Assembly (NCBI GenBank): GCA_023389455.1
Contig: JAEWEJ010000138.1
Span: 1 to 5,139, forward strand
Direction of reading: 5' to 3'
Source: Actinomycetes bacterium
GTDB lineage: Bacteria > Actinomycetota > Actinomycetes > Actinomycetales > Cellulomonadaceae
DNA: 5,139 nt
Shown here: one piece after another, positions 1 to 4,085 of the stretch
How positions within the stretch are numbered: the stretch's first letter is position 1
Layout of the letters: each line of letters opens with the position of its first letter
Notes under the pieces: model-generated
Told to the model about the DNA's origin: nothing
The model's database searches: none
What the model saw: the letters and a program-made list of their open reading frames with translations, nothing else
Translations under genes and position numbers: made by a program

Positions 1-1
1 G

Positions 2-73
2 AGCGGACGACGGGATTCGAACCCGCGACCCTCACCTTGGCAAGGTGATGCTCTACCACTGAGCCACGTCCGC
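2..73 (-). tRNA. tRNA-Gly(GCC)
   Basis: Read on the minus strand this is a full cloverleaf. The 7-bp acceptor stem GCGGACG/CGTCCGC pairs without mismatch, the D-arm contains GGCTCAGTGGTAGAGC, and the anticodon stem TCACC/GGTGA encloses the loop TTGCCAA with anticodon GCC (plus-strand 39-41). The T-arm carries GGTTCGAATCC. The discriminator base is U (position 2). The window ends one base later, so whether CCA is encoded cannot be seen. It decodes GGC and GGU glycine codons, GGC being very frequent in such a GC-rich genome. It is transcribed away from pabB. Confidence 0.97.
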
Positions 74-117
74 GCGTCAGTTCCGCCGTTTTCACCGGCG
101 TTCCTGGTGCGTCGAAG

Positions 118-148
118 ACTCTAGACGACAACATCGGTGAGAGTCCAA
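118..148 (-). promoter_or_regulatory. Candidate promoter of tRNA-Gly
   Basis: On the minus strand, TTGGAC (148-143) lies 19 bp upstream of TAGAGT (123-118). The latter fits the actinobacterial TANNNT -10 pattern and the former resembles a TTGAC-type -35. A transcript would start near 111, leaving a 5' leader of roughly 38 nt before the mature tRNA end at 73, which is normal for a processed tRNA precursor. The 19-bp spacer is slightly long. This is pattern matching by eye. Confidence 0.45.
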
Positions 149-223
149 CCGGCCCTCGACGAGCGTGTCCCCGGGGCCGTCCGCAGGGCCCTGTGACCGG
201 CCCGGACGCCCGGCGCCGCTGGG

Positions 224-235
224 TAGGTTGGGCCC
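224..235 (+). promoter_or_regulatory. -10 element placing pabB start at the transcript 5' end
   Basis: TAGGTT at 224-229 matches the TANNNT -10 consensus and sits exactly 6 nt before the GTG at 236, so transcription would be expected to begin at or next to the start codon (leaderless mRNA). No Shine-Dalgarno sequence is visible before 236. The first three bases of the hexamer (TAG) are an in-frame stop, so the reading frame cannot begin further upstream. No good -35 is seen (CCGGAC at 202-207 is the nearest candidate), and the rest of 74-235 shows only short GC palindromes. Confidence 0.5.
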
Positions 236-1321
236 GTGCCGAGCCCGTTCGCATCCTCCGTCGTCGCCCCCGGTGAGGCGTGGTTCAGGGGGCACCACGC
301 CCGGGGGGTGCTCGAGCACGCCGATCTGACGGCCCGCCCGGGTGCGTTGGCGGCACCGGGCTGGTGGGCGGTGGTGGGGGAGTTCGAGGGGCGCGTCGAC
401 GCGTGGCGCTTCGCGGACGTGCGCGCGCAGGGCGTTGCGCAGGGCGCTCCGGAGGGCTGGAGCGGGCCACCACGAGGTGCCTGGACCTCGTCGCTCGACC
501 GCGCCGCCTACCTGCGTGCGGTCGAGCGCGTCCGTGCGCACGTCCGCGAGGGTGTGGTCTACCAGGCCAACGTCTGCCGGGTGCTGTCCGCGCCCCTGCC
601 CGTGGGAGGCAGCGGCGAACCCTCCGCGCGTGCTCTGGCGGCGCGTCTGGCGGCCGGGAACCCGGCCCCCTACGCCGGTGGCGTGCACGTGCCCGGCGGC
701 GGTCCCGTGGCCCCGGGATGGGTCGTCACGGCGTCCCCCGAGCTCTTCCTGCGCGTGCGCGACGGCGTCGTCACGTCAGCCCCCATCAAGGGCACCGCCG
801 ACGCGCCGGACGGGCTGACCGCCAAGGACCGCGCCGAGAACGTCATGATCACCGACCTCGTGCGCAACGACCTGCAGCGGGTGTGCCGCCCGGGCACGGT
901 GCGGGTGACCGACCTCCTGGCGACCGAGGAGCACCCCGGGCTGGTCCACCTCGTCTCCACCGTCGCCGGCGACCTGCTCCCCGGTGTCCGTGACGCCCCG
1001 GACGGGCTCGCGCAGGTGCTCGCGGCCACCTACCCGCCCGGGTCGGTGTCCGGTGCGCCCAAGAGCTCCGCGCTCGACGTGATCGGCGAGCTCGAGCCCG
1101 TCGCGCGCGGTCCCTACTGCGGACTCGTCGGGTGGGTCCACGTCGCGGCCGACGGGACGTGGTCCGCCGAGCTCGCCGTGGGCATCCGCACGTTCTGGTG
1201 GCGCGAGGACGTCCTGCGCTTCGGCACCGGGGCGGGGATCACCTGGGGGAGCGACGCCGCGCGGGAGTGGGACGAGACCGAGCTGAAGGCGGCCCGACTC
1301 GTCGCTCTCGCGTCGCGCTGA
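236..1321 (+). CDS. pabB: Aminodeoxychorismate synthase component I (PabB-type chorismate-binding enzyme)
   Basis: A 361-residue chorismate-utilising enzyme that would convert chorismate plus ammonia to 4-amino-4-deoxychorismate in p-aminobenzoate/folate synthesis, in the cytoplasm. The whole catalytic core is visible: GVVYQANVCR (106-115), ASPELFLR (166-173), PIKGT (183-187), RAENVMITDLVRNDL (199-213), HLVSTVAG (238-245), YPPGSVSGAPK (266-276), ELEPVARGPYCG (285-296) and GAGITWGSD (332-340) followed by EWDETELKAARL. Lys185 in PIKGT is the family discriminator: PabB enzymes have lysine (the nucleophile, Lys274 in E. coli), whereas anthranilate synthase TrpE has alanine (PIAGT). The protein is shorter than E. 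coli PabB (about 450 residues) because the N-terminal part is reduced; the core is intact. GTG is the chosen start because an in-frame TAG lies 12 nt upstream. It should need an amidotransferase PabA/TrpG encoded elsewhere. It is followed 41 nt later by pabC, probably in one operon. Confidence 0.92.
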   Translation: MPSPFASSVVAPGEAWFRGHHARGVLEHADLTARPGALAAPGWWAVVGEFEGRVDAWRFADVRAQGVAQGAPEGWSGPPRGAWTSSLDRAAYLRAVERVRAHVREGVVYQANVCRVLSAPLPVGGSGEPSARALAARLAAGNPAPYAGGVHVPGGGPVAPGWVVTASPELFLRVRDGVVTSAPIKGTADAPDGLTAKDRAENVMITDLVRNDLQRVCRPGTVRVTDLLATEEHPGLVHLVSTVAGDLLPGVRDAPDGLAQVLAATYPPGSVSGAPKSSALDVIGELEPVARGPYCGLVGWVHVAADGTWSAELAVGIRTFWWREDVLRFGTGAGITWGSDAAREWDETELKAARLVALASR

Positions 1322-1351
1322 CGCTCCCGGCGCCGGTGCGACGCCGGTGGC

Positions 1352-1355
1352 AGGA
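1352..1355 (+). promoter_or_regulatory. Shine-Dalgarno (or -10) element deciding the pabC start
   Basis: AGGA at 1352-1355 lies 7 nt before the GTG at 1363 and supports that start over the much more upstream open frame, which overlaps pabB. The same bases form CAGGAT (1351-1356), a -10-like hexamer 6 nt before the GTG, so an internal leaderless promoter is an alternative reading. Confidence 0.45.
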
Positions 1356-1362
1356 TGACGCC

Positions 1363-2226
1363 GTGGACGTGACGATCTGGGTCGACGGCAGGCTCCGTCG
1401 GGTGGACGAGCCGGTGCTGACGGCGGTGGACCACGGTGTGACCGTGGGCGACGGCGTCTTCGAGACCTGCTCGGTGCACCACGGGGTCGCGTTCGCCCTC
1501 ACGCGGCACCTGGCCCGCCTCGAGGCGTCCGCGCGCGGCCTGGGCCTGCCGCCGCTGCCGATGGACGAGGTGCGCGCCGGCGTCGACGCGGTCCTCGCAG
1601 CCGCGGGGCCGGGCGCCGGGCGGCTGCGGGTCACCGTGACCGGCGGGCCCGGGCCGATGGGGTCGCACCGCCTGCCGGTCGAGGAGCAGAGGCCGACCGT
1701 CGTCGTCGTGGCGTCGCCCGCCGCCACGGCCGAGGTGGCGCGTGCGGTGCGCGTGCCGTGGGTCCGCAACGAGCGCTCGCCCCTCGCGGGCCTGAAGACG
1801 ACGTCCTACGGCGAGAACGTGGTGGCGCAGGCGCGTGCCCGCGAGCACGGCGCCGACGAGGCGCTGCTCGCCGACACCCGCGGTCGCCTGTGCGAGGGCA
1901 CCGGGTCCAACGTGTTCGTCGAGACCGGGGGCGAGCTGCTGACGCCGTCGCTCGAGACGGGCGCGTTGGCGGGGATCACCCGCGACCTGGTGCTGCTGTG
2001 GGGCCGCGAGGCCGGCCTACCCGTGCGGGAGGCGGAGCCGGACGAGCTGCCGTGGGGGGTGCTGGACGCGGTCGCCGGCGGCCGCGCGCACCTGGCCCTC
2101 ACCGGGTCCGTGCGCAACGTGACGCCCGTCGTGCGCCTCGACGACGTCGACGTCGCACCGGGACCGCTGTCGCTCGAGGTGCGGCGCCTGTTCCTCGCGC
2201 GGCAGCAGGACGACCTCGACCCCTGA
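1363..2226 (+). CDS. pabC: Aminodeoxychorismate lyase (class IV PLP aminotransferase fold)
   Basis: A 287-residue fold-type IV PLP enzyme. It would cleave 4-amino-4-deoxychorismate to p-aminobenzoate and pyruvate, the step after PabB, in the cytoplasm. Visible motifs: DHGVTVGDGVFET (23-35), RHLARLEASA (48-57), RLRVTVTGG (87-95), the PLP lysine Lys145 in GLKTTSYGEN, Glu178 in CEGTGSNVF (contact to the PLP ring nitrogen in this family), GALAGITR (200-207, phosphate-binding loop) and TGSVRNVTPV (247-256). The frame is open back to 1132, but that part overlaps pabB and has no family resemblance. GTG at 1363 gives MDVTIWVDGRL, the normal start of the family, and has AGGA 7 nt upstream; a second GTG at 1369 is possible. 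Branched-chain or D-amino-acid aminotransferases share the fold, but the position directly after pabB favours PabC. The gene ends just before a hairpin. Confidence 0.88.
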   Translation: MDVTIWVDGRLRRVDEPVLTAVDHGVTVGDGVFETCSVHHGVAFALTRHLARLEASARGLGLPPLPMDEVRAGVDAVLAAAGPGAGRLRVTVTGGPGPMGSHRLPVEEQRPTVVVVASPAATAEVARAVRVPWVRNERSPLAGLKTTSYGENVVAQARAREHGADEALLADTRGRLCEGTGSNVFVETGGELLTPSLETGALAGITRDLVLLWGREAGLPVREAEPDELPWGVLDAVAGGRAHLALTGSVRNVTPVVRLDDVDVAPGPLSLEVRRLFLARQQDDLDP

Positions 2227-2242
2227 CGGCTCGGCCCGGACG

Positions 2243-2285
2243 CACGACAGCCGGCCCCGCAGGACGGGACCGGCTGGGTGTCGTG
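2243..2285. terminator. Hairpin between convergent pabC and ssgA-like gene
   Basis: CACGACA (2243-2249) pairs with TGTCGTG (2279-2285), GCCGG (2250-2254) with CCGGC (2270-2274), and CCCG (2256-2259) with CGGG (2265-2268) around a 5-nt loop. There is a 4-nt bulge (2275-2278) and one C/A mismatch. No U-tract follows on either strand, as is common in high-GC actinobacteria. Its place between two converging genes, 17 bp after each stop, suggests bidirectional termination. Confidence 0.6.
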
Positions 2286-2301
2286 GCGGCGGCGCCGCGG
2301 G

Positions 2302-2730
2302 TCAGGCGGTGAGCAGGGCCGCGATGAGCGCGGTGATCTCGCTCTCCATCTTGTCGGACTCGGCTCCCACGGGGACGAGGGCCTCGGTCGCGGCGAGGAA
2401 CCGCAGCAGCGGCTCCGTCGGCGCCGCCAGCAGCGCGCTCCCCTCGACGCCCGAGAGCGACACGAGGGTGTAGTCCGGATCGTCGTCCCGCCACACCTGC
2501 ACGTCTCCGGTGCCGGCGGGGGCGTCCGCGACGGCGTGGACCCCCTGGACCAGCAGCTCGCGGCCGAGGAGCCACGTCGACATGGTGTGCGCGCCGGTGA
2601 AGACGGCGCGCACCGTGTAGGGGTCGGTGGTGCGGAAGCAGAGCTCCGCGGACACCGGAATGACGGTCGCGTCGGACCCGATGAGCTGCATGGCGACGAC
2701 CTCGATGACGTCGTACGACGAATCCGTCAT
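2302..2730 (-). CDS. SsgA/SsgB-like sporulation/cell-division regulator (SALP family)
   Basis: A 142-residue acidic, soluble protein of the SsgA-like family, small actinobacterial proteins that in Streptomyces guide septum and peptidoglycan events (SsgB recruits FtsZ to sporulation septa; SsgA helps localise SsgB). Family landmarks in order: DPYTVRAVF (36-44), Trp53 with LGRELLVQG (55-63), GTGDVQVW (73-80), SLSGVEGSALL (91-101), then PTEPLLRFLAATEALVPVG (104-122), where the family has a helix ending in VPxG. Length matches the usual 130-145 residues. The start is the ATG at 2730, because GGAGGA (plus-strand 2735-2740) lies 4-5 nt before it; an ATG 6 codons further upstream has no comparable ribosome site. 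It is a single-gene unit, convergent with pabC. Which SALP subgroup it belongs to cannot be decided by eye, so no symbol is given. Its role in a non-sporulating host would presumably be vegetative division. Confidence 0.87.
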   Translation of the reverse strand: MTDSSYDVIEVVAMQLIGSDATVIPVSAELCFRTTDPYTVRAVFTGAHTMSTWLLGRELLVQGVHAVADAPAGTGDVQVWRDDDPDYTLVSLSGVEGSALLAAPTEPLLRFLAATEALVPVGAESDKMESEITALIAALLTA

Positions 2731-2734
2731 CGGG

Positions 2735-2740
2735 TCCTCC
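2735..2740 (-). promoter_or_regulatory. Ribosome binding site of the ssgA-like gene
   Basis: The minus strand reads GGAGGA-CCCG-ATG. The strong Shine-Dalgarno selects the ATG at 2730 rather than the one at 2748, for which this sequence lies inside the reading frame. Confidence 0.75.
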
Positions 2741-3067
2741 AGTCGCATGGATGGGCCCGCACGGGCCGTGGACTCACATCATGGCAGGACCGATGTCCCA
2801 TTGGACCGTTGCGTGACCACAGTTCACCCGCCCGGACCCTTTCAGTTCTCTGGAAAACGTTGCACATGCCACTCCCGGGGGTCCAGGTGGCCCGTGACGG
2901 GCGTCGTGACGGCCGTCGGAGCGTGCGACGCGCCGGTCGGCGGGTGCCGGTTCGGAGTTCGCCCCAGGTTCCGCTAGCATCGTCTCCCGTGCCGCCCACG
3001 GGTGGTCCACCGGTAGTCTGCCTCCAGGGGCACGACGTGCGGGAGGACCGCAGGGACGGCCTGCAAC
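2741..3067. other. Gene-free divergent regulatory region (ssgA-like gene / tRNA-Val)
   Basis: These 327 bp separate the minus-strand ssgA-like gene from the plus-strand tRNA-Val. Frames cross it but none has family resemblance or sensible codon use, and the long plus-strand frame runs straight through the tRNA. The part from about 2771 to 2870 is clearly less GC-rich than the surroundings, as expected for promoter DNA. It holds short dyads (GTCC-N4-GGAC at 2795-2806, GTGA-N7-TCAC at 2813-2827, and an imperfect palindrome at 2851-2866). The part from 2880 to 2950 is GC-rich, with an imperfect 12-bp tandem repeat (2893-2916). I could not find a convincing -35/-10 pair for the ssgA-like gene. 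Confidence 0.6.
2951..2980 (+). promoter_or_regulatory. Candidate promoter of tRNA-Val
   Basis: TAGCAT at 2975-2980 is a good actinobacterial -10; TTCGGA at 2951-2956, 18 bp upstream, is a weak -35. Transcription would begin near 2987, about 80 nt before the mature tRNA. A second -10-like hexamer, TAGTCT (3014-3019), would give a shorter leader of about 40 nt but has no visible -35. Either could serve. Confidence 0.35.
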
Positions 3068-3139
3068 GGGCGATTGGCTCAGTGGTAGAGCGCCTCGTTC
3101 ACACCGAGGAGGTCACTGGTTCGAACCCAGTATCGCCCA
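3068..3139 (+). tRNA. tRNA-Val(CAC)
   Basis: Complete cloverleaf: acceptor stem GGGCGAT/ATCGCCC without mismatch, D-arm with GGCTCAGTGGTAGAGC (identical to that of the tRNA-Gly in this window), anticodon stem CCTCG/CGAGG with loop TTCACAC and anticodon CAC (3100-3102), and T-arm ACTGG/CCAGT around TTCGAAC. The discriminator is A (3139). The following bases are CCC, so CCA is not encoded and must be added after transcription. It reads the GUG valine codon. A strong hairpin follows 6 nt later. Confidence 0.97.
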
Positions 3140-3145
3140 CCCGTT

Positions 3146-3182
3146 CGACGACGCCCCGGCCCTCGTGGCCGGGGCGTCGTCG
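3146..3182. terminator. Strong terminator hairpin between tRNA-Val and hydrolase gene
   Basis: A perfect 16-bp stem (CGACGACGCCCCGGCC at 3146-3161 against 3167-3182) closes a 5-nt loop CTCGT. There is no run of T after either arm. It starts 6 nt after the tRNA and lies 30 bp beyond the stop of the converging hydrolase gene, so it probably ends transcription from both sides. Confidence 0.8.
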
Positions 3183-3212
3183 TGTCTCAGGACCTTGCCG
3201 CGGGTCCCGGGC

Positions 3213-3944
3213 TCAGACGGGCACGAGCGCGCCGCGGGCCGCGCGGTCGATGACCCCCGCCACGGCGGCGGCCTGCGTCAGGTACGCCGCGTGGCTGCCG
3301 GGGATCTCGGTCAGGTCCGCGCCGATCCGCGCGGCCATGTGGCGCAGCATCGCGTGGTCGAACGCGCGGTCGTCCGTGCCGAAGACCGCGTGGGTCGGCC
3401 GTGTGCGCCACGCCGCGGCGGTCACGGGCGTGCCGAAGGCCGCCATCCTGATCGGGACCTGCGCGTCGCGCAGGAACGCCGCGTCCGCGGGGTCGGCGTC
3501 CTGGGCGAAGCCCGTGGCGAACCGGTCGGGGTCCAGGTACCCGAAGCCGTCCGGGCCCGTCACGATGACGAACTCGGGGGTGGGGGCGAAGCCCTCGTAC
3601 TGCTGCGCGGTCGTCTCGCCCTCGTCCGGCGACAGCGCGGAGACGTACACCAGGGCCGCGACCGACGGGTGCTCCCCGGCCTCGGTGATGACGGTGCCGC
3701 CCCACGAGTGGCCCACGAGGACGGCGGGCCCCTCGAGCCGGTCGAGCACGCGGCGCGTCGCCGCGACGTCGTCCTCGAGGGACGTCAGCGGGTTCTGGAC
3801 GATCGTCACGCGGTAGCCCTGCGCCGTGAGCAGGTCGTGGACGCCGCGCCAGCCGGACCCGTCGGCGAACGCGCCGTGGACGAGCACGACGTCGTGCACG
3901 GCCCGGTCGGGCGTGGTGGTGTCCACCTGGTCGTCGTGGCTCAT
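3213..3944 (-). CDS. Alpha/beta-fold hydrolase (esterase-like)
   Basis: A 243-residue soluble alpha/beta hydrolase of the broad Abhydrolase_6 type, resembling the esterase/hydroxynitrile-lyase branch. Visible features: the oxyanion-loop motif VLVHGAFADGSGW (20-32); nucleophile elbow VGHSWGG with Ser80 (77-83); after the strand LVYVSALSPDEGE (98-110), a cap region of roughly 110-180; the acid residue in VFGTDDRAFD (187-196), Asp191 or Asp192; and the catalytic His218 in PGSHAAYL (215-222). The triad is therefore complete. No signal peptide or membrane segment is seen, so it should act in the cytoplasm, on an unknown small ester or amide. ATG at 3944 is preceded by GGAGGG (plus-strand 3954-3959), 9 nt away. 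The gene is divergent from the LAL-type regulator gene, whose product may control it. The substrate cannot be read from sequence. Confidence 0.88.
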   Translation of the reverse strand: MSHDDQVDTTTPDRAVHDVVLVHGAFADGSGWRGVHDLLTAQGYRVTIVQNPLTSLEDDVAATRRVLDRLEGPAVLVGHSWGGTVITEAGEHPSVAALVYVSALSPDEGETTAQQYEGFAPTPEFVIVTGPDGFGYLDPDRFATGFAQDADPADAAFLRDAQVPIRMAAFGTPVTAAAWRTRPTHAVFGTDDRAFDHAMLRHMAARIGADLTEIPGSHAAYLTQAAAVAGVIDRAARGALVPV

Positions 3945-3953
3945 GGTCTGCTT

Positions 3954-3959
3954 CCCTCC
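3954..3959 (-). promoter_or_regulatory. Ribosome binding site of the hydrolase gene
   Basis: The minus strand reads GGAGGG-AAGCAGACC-ATG, a strong Shine-Dalgarno 9 nt before the chosen start. A possible -10 for this gene is TAGCGT (minus strand, 3992-3987), without a clear -35. Confidence 0.65.
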
Positions 3960-4014
3960 GTCGGTGCGGGTGCTGCTGGCGGTTCGACGCTAGGGAGCGG
4001 CCTGCGTGGCCGTC

Positions 4015-4032
4015 TTGCGTCAGATGACCCAA
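4015..4032. promoter_or_regulatory. Inverted repeat, candidate operator in divergent promoter
   Basis: TTGCGTCA-GA-TGACCCAA: two 8-bp half-sites, TTGCGTCA and (reverse complement) TTGGGTCA, match at 7 of 8 positions around a 2-bp centre. It lies 70 bp from the hydrolase start codon and 53 bp from the regulator start codon, where a shared operator would be expected. An outer CCGTC (4010-4014)/GACGG (4038-4042) pair flanks it asymmetrically. The size and symmetry suit a dimeric helix-turn-helix protein; which one is unknown. Confidence 0.45.
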
Positions 4033-4074
4033 ACCGGGACGGGTCCGGCCCGTCGGGGCGGGCCCGCGCCGGTG

Positions 4075-4080
4075 CATAAT
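4075..4080 (+). promoter_or_regulatory. -10 element of the LAL-type regulator gene (leaderless start)
   Basis: CATAAT is 5 of 6 to TATAAT and ends 5 nt before the ATG at 4086; no Shine-Dalgarno is present. TAA inside the hexamer (4077-4079) is an in-frame stop, so this ATG is the first possible start. The mRNA probably begins at or within a base or two of the ATG. Confidence 0.5.
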
Positions 4081-4085
4081 CGGCC

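Noticed and set aside
169..193. Palindromes CCCCGGGG and CAGGGCCCTG upstream of pabB
   Set aside because: Short GC palindromes without the spacing or flanks of a known operator; likely chance.
92..688. Minus-strand frame of 198 codons opposite pabB
   Set aside because: Shadow of pabB; it would also overlap the tRNA-Gly promoter region and has no recognisable motif.
1327..1349. Palindrome CCGGCGCCGG and repeated CGCCGGTG between pabB and pabC
   Set aside because: Such GC-only palindromes and octamer repeats are expected by chance at this composition; the stem is too short to terminate transcription and the genes are probably co-transcribed.
1132..1362. N-terminal extension of pabC by 77 codons
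   Set aside because: It overlaps the conserved C-terminal coding part of pabB and has no similarity to class IV aminotransferases, which start at the IWVDGRL segment.
3068..3139. tRNA-Val as a mobile-element attachment site
   Set aside because: tRNA 3' ends are common integration sites, but no integrase gene and no second copy of the tRNA 3' end is found in the window.
2278..3816. Long plus-strand open frame of 512 codons
   Set aside because: It runs antisense to the ssgA-like gene, straight through tRNA-Val and its hairpin, and antisense to the hydrolase. The translation is compositionally biased and resembles no family; it is open only because stops are rare at this GC content.
3165..4079. 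Plus-strand frame of 304 codons ending just before the regulator
   Set aside because: It is antisense to the hydrolase, which has a full catalytic triad and a ribosome site; the frame also starts inside the terminator hairpin.
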